Part shown: in pieces, positions 8,102 through 15,974 of the stretch
How the letters are laid out: each line of letters opens with the position of its first letter
How positions within the stretch are numbered: position 1 is the stretch's first letter
From: an uncultured Gammaproteobacteria bacterium
GTDB taxonomy: Bacteria > Pseudomonadota > Gammaproteobacteria > Pseudomonadales > Pseudohongiellaceae
Direction: 5' to 3'
DNA length: 48,756 nucleotides
Assembly: GCA_903862645.1 (NCBI GenBank)
Contig: CAIOZF010000008.1
Coordinates: 1 to 48,756, forward strand
The notes under the pieces: model-generated
Databases searched by the model: none
Seen by the model: the letters and a program-made list of their open reading frames with translations, nothing else
Told to the model about the DNA's origin: nothing
Program-made: the position numbers and the translations under genes

Positions 8102-9658
8102 TTACTGCTTGGATGCAGCATTAGAAATTGGGGAATCAAGGTAGAGCGCGTGGATCTGCGCGCGGTACTGTTGCTCAATCTGTGCGCGTCGCGGCCGGCC
8201 ATTACTGGTCAACAGATCACTCTGAATACCGGTACCTCGGCTGAACGGAGCGGCTAGACGATGCCAGCGACGAATGCGGGCATACTCCGGCAGGCCGGCG
8301 TTTACGCGCGTCACACAATCTTCAATCTGCTGATCGGTGATCTGCGCCGCCCGCGCTGCGATCAAGGCAACGCAATAGGGACGCGAGTCACCAAACACGA
8401 AATTCTGTGCGATGGGAGCACAGGCACCCAGTTCCGCCTCCACCCACTCGGGGCTGATGTTGCGCCCGAAACTGGACACCAGCAGGTTCTTGCGGCGACC
8501 AAGGAAGTGCAAATAACCGTCGGCGTCAAAGTAACCAAGATCTCCGGTCGAGCAGGTTCCGCTGGAGGTAGAGCGCCAAGAGTCTCTGTCGCCGGCATAA
8601 CCGAGAAATATCCTGCCGGTCACCACGATCTCGCCATCGACGATCTCCACGGTGCCATGCGGCAGCGGCTTGCCAAGACTGCCATTGCGACGCGCCTCGG
8701 GCGCATTGAGACTGACGACCGAACCACACTCGGAAAGCCCGTAGCCCTCGTATACCGGCAGGCCATGTGCCCAGGCACGTTCGAGCAGCGAGGCGCTGAC
8801 AGTGGCACCGCCAACGGCGATGAAACGCAGTGAATCGGGCAGTTTCCAGCCCGCATCAGCACTCATGACCAATGCTTCCAACAGTTGCGGAATCAGAATC
8901 AGGCTATTGGGGCGGCAACGCGCCAGCACTTCGAGAAATGCAGGCAGCGAGAATCCGGAATTGCCGTTGAAACCCAACACCTCTTCTGTGGCGACGATGA
9001 CCTGAGCACCACGACGCAACGGCGCATGCACCCCCGCGATGTTCTCCAACAGAGTCGCCAGTGGCAGTACGCACAGATGGCGTTCGATGCTGCAACTGAC
9101 CGTTGCATCCAAGATCGACCCGGCAACGGCGGCCATGCTCTCGGCGCTCAGGCAGACTCCCTTCGGGGCCCCCGTCGATCCCGAAGTGAAAGTAATCTTG
9201 CTGGTGTGTGCCGGAACGCTGCCGGCTCTGGAGGTGCGAGCCTCTGCACGGGTGGCTGTCAGCAGGTAGTCGAGACCGAGGTGCGAAGGGCCCACTAGCA
9301 ACTTGTCGGACGCCATGTTTTGCCACAGTTGCGGATTGTCGGTCAGGATCGCATCCACCGGCACTACATCAAGCGCATGCTGCAATTGCACGGCGGAAAA
9401 AAATCGCGGCAGCGGCAACAGGGTAACGCCTGCATGATCGCAGGCAAGGTCAACTATGATCCACGTCGGCACGTTGTCGGCATGCAACGCCAGCGCTTCG
9501 ATTTCATCGGCACGCAGCACTGTGGACAGCGCTGCGACTGCATCCCGCAACTGCAACCAGGTATAGGCCGTTTCGAGAGTGCCCCGATACTGCAATAACG
9601 CCGGCTGGTCAGGGTGCGTTTCCGCTTGCTGACAAATGCTGGACCACAGTTTGTTCAT
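8102..9658 (-). CDS. AMP-dependent acyl-CoA/acyl ligase (ANL superfamily)
   Basis: The product has 518 residues from the ATG at 9658, which overlaps the preceding stop as ATGA; an upstream TTG at 9667 is possible but less likely. The ATP-binding loop TSGSTGAPKG lies near residues 158-167. The later motifs include YGLSECGSVVSLN, the TGDLGYFDADGYLHFLGRRKN hinge region and a C-terminal lid domain. It therefore has a full two-domain fold. The family activates carboxylic acids as acyl adenylates, usually ending as CoA thioesters. It is sandwiched between a GNAT-like acyltransferase and an iron oxidase, which suggests it supplies the acyl group for one or both. Chain length cannot be read from sequence. 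Confidence 0.92.
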   Translation of the reverse strand: MNKLWSSICQQAETHPDQPALLQYRGTLETAYTWLQLRDAVAALSTVLRADEIEALALHADNVPTWIIVDLACDHAGVTLLPLPRFFSAVQLQHALDVVPVDAILTDNPQLWQNMASDKLLVGPSHLGLDYLLTATRAEARTSRAGSVPAHTSKITFTSGSTGAPKGVCLSAESMAAVAGSILDATVSCSIERHLCVLPLATLLENIAGVHAPLRRGAQVIVATEEVLGFNGNSGFSLPAFLEVLARCRPNSLILIPQLLEALVMSADAGWKLPDSLRFIAVGGATVSASLLERAWAHGLPVYEGYGLSECGSVVSLNAPEARRNGSLGKPLPHGTVEIVDGEIVVTGRIFLGYAGDRDSWRSTSSGTCSTGDLGYFDADGYLHFLGRRKNLLVSSFGRNISPEWVEAELGACAPIAQNFVFGDSRPYCVALIAARAAQITDQQIEDCVTRVNAGLPEYARIRRWHRLAAPFSRGTGIQSDLLTSNGRPRRAQIEQQYRAQIHALYLDSPISNAASKQ

Positions 9659-10353
9659 ACCTGACAAGCCTTGCTGTGCGCACGCAGCCGCGCGACGATG
9701 CCGGCCACTTCGGAGGCATGCTCCTGCAACACTTTCTGGGCGAATTCATTGCGACGAAGGGTATGCCAGGCCTGTTCGACATCACCGACCACAACCCAGG
9801 GTTTGTTGTCGTAGTAGCTGCCCCAGTCCTTGCCCTGATCAGCCAGACGCTGCAGATCTGCCTCACAGATTTCCTGTGGCGCAAAACCAAGGCGATGCAG
9901 AAGCGCGCTGACCTGCGCCGTCGCCGTGAAAGTCACCCAGCGAAAGCCTGCCTGATACAGCACTTCAGTCAGGGCGATGAACAGCAACTGGCTGCTGCCA
10001 CGAGTGCCGGCCAGGTTGCCGGTTTCAATAATAAGTGCGCGATCAACCGGAGCACCCTGCAAGGCAGAGACGATGCTCTCCATCGGCGTGTCCAGGTAGT
10101 TCTCGACAAAGAAGGGACCGCAGGCACCAGGACGCAGCCCGAGCACGCCCTGCACGGAGTTATCACCCCAGGTAGCGAGGAGGTATGGAAGAAAATGTTC
10201 GATGTTGGCGTTGTAGGTTTCGGCGTAGCGAGAGTGCACGTAGCGCTCCAGCTGGGCACGGTGCGGAGAATCTGCAGCATGGACACACAACATAGGCTGC
10301 GTGGCAGCGGAGGCAGTGGCAAAAGATTTAACACAAAGTGGTGTGGCTGACAT
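9655..10353 (-). CDS. Thermostable-hemolysin family protein with GNAT-like core
   Basis: The start chosen is the ATG at 10353 (MSATPLC), which has GGAG nine bases upstream; an ATG at 10380 lies almost at the predicted transcript start. The 232-residue product belongs by sequence to the delta-VPH/thermostable hemolysin family. Residues 108-157 read like a GNAT acyltransferase: strand IIETGNLA, a GTRGSSQLL turn where acyl-CoA pyrophosphate would bind, helix, strand WVTFTAT, then LLHRLGF. This is also how LuxI-like and other N-acyl synthases look. There is no signal peptide or membrane segment, which argues against a secreted pore-former. It is the first gene of the run and overlaps the acyl ligase gene by four bases. 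An acyltransferase role is inferred. Confidence 0.82.
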   Translation of the reverse strand: MSATPLCVKSFATASAATQPMLCVHAADSPHRAQLERYVHSRYAETYNANIEHFLPYLLATWGDNSVQGVLGLRPGACGPFFVENYLDTPMESIVSALQGAPVDRALIIETGNLAGTRGSSQLLFIALTEVLYQAGFRWVTFTATAQVSALLHRLGFAPQEICEADLQRLADQGKDWGSYYDNKPWVVVGDVEQAWHTLRRNEFAQKVLQEHASEVAGIVARLRAHSKACQV

Positions 10354-10402
10354 GACTGGAACTCCGATTGGCTGGGTCATGTCGCCACTTTAGAAAACGA
10401 AT

Positions 10403-10419
10403 CTTAATGCAGTATTAAG
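10403..10419 (-). promoter_or_regulatory. TTAA-N7-TTAA box at the promoter of the hemolysin-ligase-oxidase run
   Basis: The sequence CTTAATGCAGTATTAAG has TTAA cores at 10404 and 10415, again 11 bases apart, and is also a CTTAAT/ATTAAG palindrome. On the minus strand a possible -10 (TCTAAA) lies eight bases downstream, so the box sits where the -35 would be. This is the usual place for activation by PmrA/QseB-like regulators. It is about 50 bases upstream of the chosen start at 10353. It shares core and spacing with the box at 1651-1667. Confidence 0.55.
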
Positions 10420-10437
10420 TCACCGCTTCTGTACGTA

Positions 10438-11223
10438 TTAATCTAAAGGCTTCTTCGGAAACACCTTGCGGCCGCTGAACATCGCCGAGACCAGCCCGTT
10501 GCATTCCTTGACCTCGGTCACCACCACGGCACCGATGTGCAGCACAATGGCGATCAGCATCAGCCAGAAGGTTATCTCGTGAACTTCAATAAACGGCTCG
10601 CGGAACTTGCGCATCTCCGCATAACCTTCGGGGTCCAGCATTTCCTTGGCGCCGGGCACCAGCCCTTCAAGCCGCGCGTGATCCTCGCCGGAACCCGTCG
10701 CCCACTCGGCGAACTCATGTCCGAACGGCGGAAAATACAGATCGGTGCCGGCCAATACCAGGCCCGTCACCATCTCAGCGGTGAGCAGAAAGAACAACAC
10801 TGCGAGCATCAGCCTTGCCACTGGATTGTGGCCGCGATAAGCCGGTGGCTCACCGGCTTTGGCCCCCTTGATCCACTCCTTGAGGGCTGCGCCATAACCT
10901 TTGCCGCCTGGCAACACGGCAGACCAGCGCGCATAACGTCCGCCTATGAACCCCCAGATGAAGCGCCACAACAGGTTCAGCGTGAAGGCATAACCGGTCC
11001 AGGCATGCAGAATCTTGAGGGTGATCTTGCCCTCACTGCTGACACCGAGGCTGTTGGCATTGAGGATGATCACTCCGATCACAATCAACAACAGCACGCA
11101 CAGCACGTTGAGCCAGTGAAACCAGCGCACGCCAGCATCCCAGACTTGATATGACTGTAGCGTCTGCGACGCAGCGTCCAAACCCGAAGTTTGTTCTGGA
11201 TTTTTTTCCGTGGAATTTTTCAT
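10438..11223 (-). CDS. Membrane cytochrome b (cytochrome b561/Ni-Fe hydrogenase-type b subunit)
   Basis: The start is the ATG at 11223, giving 261 residues; the longer reading would extend into the divergent xseA promoter. There are four to five membrane segments. Candidate heme-ligand histidines are in VRWFHWLNVL, LKILHAWTGYAF, FIEVHEITFW and VLHIGAVVV. This is the pattern of the two-heme diheme cytochrome b family that passes electrons between quinone and periplasmic partners. No cytochrome c or catalytic subunit gene is adjacent, so it is an orphan here. It ends just before the regulator box of the hemolysin run and may be transcribed separately from it. Confidence 0.85.
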   Translation of the reverse strand: MKNSTEKNPEQTSGLDAASQTLQSYQVWDAGVRWFHWLNVLCVLLLIVIGVIILNANSLGVSSEGKITLKILHAWTGYAFTLNLLWRFIWGFIGGRYARWSAVLPGGKGYGAALKEWIKGAKAGEPPAYRGHNPVARLMLAVLFFLLTAEMVTGLVLAGTDLYFPPFGHEFAEWATGSGEDHARLEGLVPGAKEMLDPEGYAEMRKFREPFIEVHEITFWLMLIAIVLHIGAVVVTEVKECNGLVSAMFSGRKVFPKKPLD

Positions 11224-11298
11224 AGCGGCCTCTAGCCTCTGGTTATCAGTTCGTTCGCATTGATGCAATGCCTCTGCGCTCTCGCGTATCATGCGCCC

Positions 11299-12702
11299 AT
11301 GTTACCCATTAACCAATATCCATCGTTTGCGTCAGGTCAAGCCCCGGCCATTCGTGATGTCATCTCCGTCACCAGCCTCAACCGCATGGCGCGATCGCTC
11401 TTGGAGGCTCACTTCGGCAATGTGGTAGTCGAGGGCGAGATATCCAATCTGTCGATGCCCGGCTCTGGACACTGGTATTTGACTCTCAAGGACGAAAGCT
11501 CGCAGATCCGCTGCGCCATGTTTCGCAACCGCAACATGAGTGCCGGCTTCCGACCACGCGATGGTATGCAGGTAGTTGTAAGGGGAAGGCTGAGCATTTA
11601 TGAGGGACGCGGCGATTATCAACTGATCGCTGAGGCCATTGAGGAGGCGGGGGATGGTGCGTTGCGCCGTCGCTTCGAGCTGCTCAAGCAGCGGCTGTCC
11701 GCCGAAGGCCTGTTTGCCAGCGAGCGTAAGCGCGCCCTTCCCGCCCATGTCCGTCACATCGGCGTCGTGACGTCGGCCACTGGCGCCGTTATTCGCGACA
11801 TCATCAGCGTCGTGGGCAGACGTTTCCCCGCGATTGTGATTACTTTGTTGCCGGTCGCCGTGCAGGGGGCCGAGGCCCCGGCGGCGATTGTCCGCGCGAT
11901 CGCCACCGCCAACCGACGCCGCGAGGAACTCGGACTGGATGTGCTGATCGTCGGCCGCGGTGGCGGTTCGCTGGAGGATCTGCAGGCCTTCAACGAAGAG
12001 AATGTCGCGCGGGCGATCTACGAAAGCGCACTGCCCATCGTCAGCGCCGTTGGCCATGAGACTGACTTCACGATCGCCGATTTTGTCGCCGACGTCCGCG
12101 CCCCGACCCCCTCTGCCGCCGCCGAGCTGCTCAGCCCTGACCGGCAGGAAATCCTGCAGGTGCTGAACGGCTATGAGCAGCGATTCGTGAAGCAAATCCG
12201 CGAGCGGCTGCGCCAGATCACCCAGCAGCTGCTGTGGCTGATCCGTCAGCTCAAGCATCCGGGGCGCCGGCTGCAGGAACATGCGCAGACTCTGGATATT
12301 CTGGAAGGTCGCCTGTTGCGCGCCACCCGGCATCGCATCGCCGCCGCCGGACAACGGTTGCAACAATTGCAGCACCGCTTGCTGTTGGAATCACCGGAGC
12401 ATGTCATCCAACAACACCACCTGCGCCAGACGGCCCTGCTGCACCGCCTGCAACAGGGGCTGCGCCAGACCCTGCGCGACAAGCAGGCACAGCTGGCACA
12501 ACTGGCCCGCAGCCTCGACGGGGTCAGCCCCCTGAATACACTGCACCGGGGCTACAGCATCACTTTCGATGCCAGGCAGCAGGTACTGCGTGACACCGCT
12601 TCTGTGCAGATCGGCACTTCGATTACTACACGCCTGAACGACGGGACACTGCGCAGCACCATCACGGAACTGATCGCGGGCCCCGGAGTCACAGAGGCAT
12701 GA
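11299..12702 (+). CDS. xseA: Exodeoxyribonuclease VII large subunit
   Basis: The product has 467 residues from the ATG at 11299 (MLPINQYPSF). An N-terminal OB fold (VVVEGEISNLSMPGSGHWYLTLKD) is followed by the catalytic domain with GVVTSATGAVIRDI, VLIVGRGGGSLEDLQAFNEE and SAVGHETDFTIADFVADVRAPTPSAAAEL. A long Gln-rich coiled coil and a C-terminal segment (LNTLHRGYSIT) complete the usual XseA layout. The enzyme degrades single-stranded DNA from both ends together with small XseB subunits. No xseB lies next to it in this window. It is divergent from the cytochrome b gene and is followed closely by an M23 peptidase gene. Confidence 0.97.
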   Translation: MLPINQYPSFASGQAPAIRDVISVTSLNRMARSLLEAHFGNVVVEGEISNLSMPGSGHWYLTLKDESSQIRCAMFRNRNMSAGFRPRDGMQVVVRGRLSIYEGRGDYQLIAEAIEEAGDGALRRRFELLKQRLSAEGLFASERKRALPAHVRHIGVVTSATGAVIRDIISVVGRRFPAIVITLLPVAVQGAEAPAAIVRAIATANRRREELGLDVLIVGRGGGSLEDLQAFNEENVARAIYESALPIVSAVGHETDFTIADFVADVRAPTPSAAAELLSPDRQEILQVLNGYEQRFVKQIRERLRQITQQLLWLIRQLKHPGRRLQEHAQTLDILEGRLLRATRHRIAAAGQRLQQLQHRLLLESPEHVIQQHHLRQTALLHRLQQGLRQTLRDKQAQLAQLARSLDGVSPLNTLHRGYSITFDARQQVLRDTASVQIGTSITTRLNDGTLRSTITELIAGPGVTEA

Positions 12703-12745
12703 AAACGTTTGTCAGTGGCATGACCACCCTGCAGGAGAGAGAACT

Positions 12746-13579
12746 GTGCTGATTCGTGGATTTCTAACCGCCCTTACCTTGAACCTGTCACTGAGCAGCA
12801 GTGCCGCACTGGCCGTGACGGTCAACAGCCTGCCTACTGCGGCGCTGGTTCCTGGCGGCGTCGCTGTACTGGCCACCGGAACTCCAGCTGTTACGGCCGA
12901 GTTCCGCCGTGAACGGGTGATGCTGGCCGACTTTCAGGGTGCCCAGTATGCAGTGGTCGGCATCCCCCTCGATGCACGTCCCGGAGCTCACGAAGTCATT
13001 CTCAAGACTGCGGACGGCACTGCCGTTCCCCTGAGTTTCACCGTCACCGACAAGCAATATGTGGAGCAGCGCCTGACCATTACCAACGAGCGGCAGGTCA
13101 ATCCAAACAACGAGGACATGGTACGCATCAACCGGGAAAGCGCGGAAATGAACGCCGCATTCGCCAGCTGGGATGAAACTCAGGAACCCGTCATGCAGAT
13201 GCGTGCACCGACGGAGGGACCGCGCAGCAGTTCCTTCGGTCTGCGCCGTTTCTTCAACGACCAGCCCCGTGCACCCCATTCCGGGATGGATATCGCCGCC
13301 CCCGAGGGGACCCCTATACATGCACCTGCCCCCGGCGTGATCCGCGCCACTGGCAACTATTTCTTCAACGGCAATACCATCATCCTCGACCACGGCCATG
13401 GCTTGATCACCCTCTACTGCCACATGAACACCATCGACGTGAGCCCCGGAACGCGCGTCGCGGCGGGGGATCAGATCGGCAAGGTGGGGCAGACCGGCCG
13501 CGTCACCGGGCCACATCTACACTGGAGCATCAACCTCAACAATGTCCGTGTCGACCCAGCCTTGTTCATCACCGAGTAA
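12746..13579 (+). CDS. Exported M23 (LytM-type) metallopeptidase
   Basis: This is a GTG start at 12746 with GGAGAGAG just upstream; the product has 277 residues with a signal peptide ending at about ALA (residue 23). An N-terminal beta domain is followed by the LytM domain. The zinc ligands are visible as HSGMD (with the Asp), and GPHLHW; the accessory His is in LITLYCHM. All are intact, so an active peptidoglycan endopeptidase is expected, working in the periplasm in cell-wall remodelling. It follows xseA by 43 bases, a linkage seen in other gammaproteobacteria. Confidence 0.92.
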   Translation: MLIRGFLTALTLNLSLSSSAALAVTVNSLPTAALVPGGVAVLATGTPAVTAEFRRERVMLADFQGAQYAVVGIPLDARPGAHEVILKTADGTAVPLSFTVTDKQYVEQRLTITNERQVNPNNEDMVRINRESAEMNAAFASWDETQEPVMQMRAPTEGPRSSSFGLRRFFNDQPRAPHSGMDIAAPEGTPIHAPAPGVIRATGNYFFNGNTIILDHGHGLITLYCHMNTIDVSPGTRVAAGDQIGKVGQTGRVTGPHLHWSINLNNVRVDPALFITE

Positions 13580-13937
13580 TCCAATTGAGGTCAATTGATT
13601 AAATATTGCCCCGTAATTGCCGGCCATTGCCCTACTAATCAGCTCCCAACCGGGGTAACTTCTCCCGAGCATGCTAACTCCTCTGTCTGCGGGGAAGTAT
13701 CAACGCGCCTTAATAGATTTCGCCAAATGCGAAGGCTACATCGGCTTCCATCAGGACCAGGCCCTGCATGTCGGATTGAAAGCTGGCTACGTTTTCGCTC
13801 TCTGAGTACTCTCCATATCGATGTTCCCAGTCCGTATCGATGATCCCGATGCTCCGTCCATTGCCTTGGAATGGCGGGCAATATCTTTTATAGTAGGCCC
13901 GCGACCCATTCACCCCCCAACAACAGGTCAGTTTCCG
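13580..13937. other. 358-base stretch without a convincing gene
   Basis: The short open frames here lack ribosome sites, and I recognise none of them. One plus-strand frame ends near 13805 with a beta-barrel-like ending (HVGLKAGYVFAL, then stop), which could be a gene scrap, but nothing upstream supports it. An AT-rich segment near 13885-13893 (TTTTATAGT) may hold the promoter of the following DsbA-like gene. No clear terminator follows the peptidase gene. Confidence 0.5.
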
Positions 13938-14633
13938 ATGAGCAAGCGAGAAGAACAAAAGAAGGTACGTGAACAGAAGCAGCGCGATGCCGATGAGCGT
14001 ACCGTGCGGCAGAAGCTGCTGGCAAAGATTGCCATGTTCGTGATCGGACCGTTGGTTGTCATTGCCGTCCTATACGGAGTGCTGGGACAGGGGCAGGTCT
14101 ATTCGCCGGTAGAGATTGCAGAGGTGGACCACACCCGGGGCAACCCCGAGGGCGTGAAGCTGGTCGTCTATGCTGATTTTCAGTGCCCCGCCTGCGCCAA
14201 CGAACATGCATTGATGGCTCAGGCCTGGAATGGCATCAGTGACAAGACCCAGCTGGTGTTCCGCCATTACCCGCTCAGCGGTACCCACCCGCATGCCTGG
14301 GAGGCAGCGACCTTCGCCGAGGCAGCGGGCCGCCAGGGAAAATTCTGGGAAATGTATGACCTGCTCTTCGTCAACCAGTCTTACTGGTCGACGCTCAGTG
14401 AAGTGACAGCCGAATTTGAAGGCTACTTGACCCAGCTGGAACTCGATGTCGAACAGGCACGCCTGGATATCGGCTCCGACGATCTGCTCCAGAAGATCCG
14501 CAATGACCAGCGCAGCGGCACCCGTTCCGGCGTGCGTTCTACCCCTACCCTGTTCCTTGACGGCCGCATGGTGCCGACGCCAACTACCACCTTGCAGATT
14601 CTCGAAATGGTCAACGAGGCCGCAACCTCCTGA
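13938..14633 (+). CDS. Membrane-anchored DsbA-family thioredoxin-fold protein
   Basis: The start is the ATG at 13938 (MSKREEQKK), giving 231 residues. A very charged cytoplasmic tail of about 30 residues is followed by one membrane segment (IAMFVIGPLVVIAVLYGVLG). The periplasmic thioredoxin-fold domain has VVYADFQCPACANEHA, a CPAC active site, and the cis-proline loop RSTPTLFLDG. The layout matches the DsbA/DsbG-like 'thioredoxin domain' family (BdbD-like) rather than soluble DsbA. It probably oxidises or isomerises disulfides in exported proteins. It converges with the amidotransferase gene and seems to be a single-gene unit. Confidence 0.9.
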   Translation: MSKREEQKKVREQKQRDADERTVRQKLLAKIAMFVIGPLVVIAVLYGVLGQGQVYSPVEIAEVDHTRGNPEGVKLVVYADFQCPACANEHALMAQAWNGISDKTQLVFRHYPLSGTHPHAWEAATFAEAAGRQGKFWEMYDLLFVNQSYWSTLSEVTAEFEGYLTQLELDVEQARLDIGSDDLLQKIRNDQRSGTRSGVRSTPTLFLDGRMVPTPTTTLQILEMVNEAATS

Positions 14634-14643
14634 TCAGCGGTGA

Positions 14644-15369
14644 TCAGCCCGGCATCACTCCCGTGATCCGGGCGAAGTTGCGCAGTATCTGCGTGGCGTG
14701 CGGAGTCTCCTCGACCTCTGCCAGCAGAACACCGGCATTCAAACCCTCTGTCTCTAACGCTTCCTGTCGCTCCAGCACATAGGCACGCATCACCGCAGCC
14801 GTGAACTCCGGATGAAACTGCACGCCCCAGGCTCGCTCACCGATCCGGAAGCAGTGGTGCGGATCGTGTGGACTCGACGCCAACAGTTTGGCCTTAGTCG
14901 GCAGCGTCAGCACGGACTGGGAGTGTGTAGCGTGGGCGACAAAGCCATCCGGCACCCCAGCCAGCAGAGGATCATTCCAGGCGTCGCCATGCAGGGTAAT
15001 CGGCACAGTGCCTATCTCCCGTCCAGCAGGGTGATAATCCACACAACCACCGAAGGCATGAGCCAGCAACTGGTGTCCGTAGCAAATGCCAAGCACCGGC
15101 AGCGCATGGCGCACGGCGTCCTGCAAATAAGCGGCGGCTACCTCGTTCCATGCCGCCCCGTCCGTAAGCATGGCCGGTGAGCCGGTCACCACAATGCCGG
15201 CGATATCGGTCAGTGCAGGCAGCTGTTCTCCCTCGTGAACGGCCACGGTGGTGGTGCTGCTGGCGGGAAGCTGCATGCCACGGATAATCCAGTGCTCAAA
15301 ATCCTCGCCATCAGCGCGCAAGGAAAGCAGGGTTTTACCGGTTTTCATGATAAGAAGGGGTCTGGTCAT
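14644..15369 (-). CDS. Class I glutamine amidotransferase (GuaA-N/YfeJ-like)
   Basis: The start is the ATG at 15369 with GGGAA upstream; the product has 241 residues. The class I triad is present: the nucleophile in GICYGHQLLAHAFGG and the His-Glu pair in GVQFHPEFT. It is a stand-alone amidotransferase domain without a synthetase domain, as in YfeJ-like proteins. These release ammonia from glutamine or hydrolyse gamma-glutamyl compounds. The acceptor partner is not encoded nearby. It is divergent from the doxX-like gene, with 137 bases between starts. Confidence 0.9.
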   Translation of the reverse strand: MTRPLLIMKTGKTLLSLRADGEDFEHWIIRGMQLPASSTTTVAVHEGEQLPALTDIAGIVVTGSPAMLTDGAAWNEVAAAYLQDAVRHALPVLGICYGHQLLAHAFGGCVDYHPAGREIGTVPITLHGDAWNDPLLAGVPDGFVAHATHSQSVLTLPTKAKLLASSPHDPHHCFRIGERAWGVQFHPEFTAAVMRAYVLERQEALETEGLNAGVLLAEVEETPHATQILRNFARITGVMPG

Positions 15370-15506
15370 TTCCCGAACTCCGACGGCTACACGACTACAG
15401 TTAAGCAACCAAAGAGGCACAACAGGAGTATCATCCCCCAACAGGAAGACTCGCGCGCTCACATCATAACAATTAACAGCAGCCTCGCCTGCACAGGAGC
15501 CACACC

Positions 15507-15938
15507 ATGAACGCACTCTTGAAATCGCTCGACACTGCCGCTCTCAAGTCCCAGACCTTTGCCTGGGCACTGCTGCGGATTCTCAGCAGCGCGATGTTTA
15601 TGACCCACGGTTATGCCAAACTGTTCGGCGAACGTCCGCAGGCAATGATGGGCGGGATGGATTTCTTCGGCATCAATCTGGGCATCAACATGCTGTGGAT
15701 TGCCGCCATCATCGAACTGTTCGGCGGTGCCCTGCTGGTGCTGGGTATCTTCACCCGCCCGCTGTCGCTGCTGGCCGCCACCCTGATGGTGATGGCATAT
15801 CTGAGTGCCCACGCTGCCTGGTTCCCGACGCTGAACAACGGCGAACTCGCGGCCATGTACTTCATGGTGTATCTGGCAATCTTCGCCAAGGGCGCAGGCC
15901 CTATCAGCCTGGATGCAAAACTGTTTGGCAAGAGCTGA
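15507..15938 (+). CDS. DoxX-family membrane protein
   Basis: The product has 143 residues with four membrane helices. It matches the DoxX family by LLRILSSAMFMTHGYAKLF, the IIELFGGALLVLGIFTRP segment and the final AIFAKGAGPISLDAKLF. CAGGAG precedes the ATG. Family members are small inner-membrane proteins linked to quinone reduction or redox stress; individual functions are mostly unknown. The gene is divergent from the amidotransferase gene and converges on the NhaC gene. Confidence 0.9.
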   Translation: MNALLKSLDTAALKSQTFAWALLRILSSAMFMTHGYAKLFGERPQAMMGGMDFFGINLGINMLWIAAIIELFGGALLVLGIFTRPLSLLAATLMVMAYLSAHAAWFPTLNNGELAAMYFMVYLAIFAKGAGPISLDAKLFGKS

Positions 15939-15974
15939 ACAGCGCCCTGCCCCGAGTGAGTTCGCCAGCAGGAT

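Noticed and set aside
11332-12375. Minus-strand open frame of 347 codons opposite xseA
   Set aside because: Antisense shadow of xseA with Gln/Gly/Ala-rich composition and no motif.
13710-13958. Minus-strand open frame of 82 codons in the gap before the DsbA-like gene
   Set aside because: It has no ribosome site, no recognisable motif and overlaps the start and promoter region of the DsbA-like gene.
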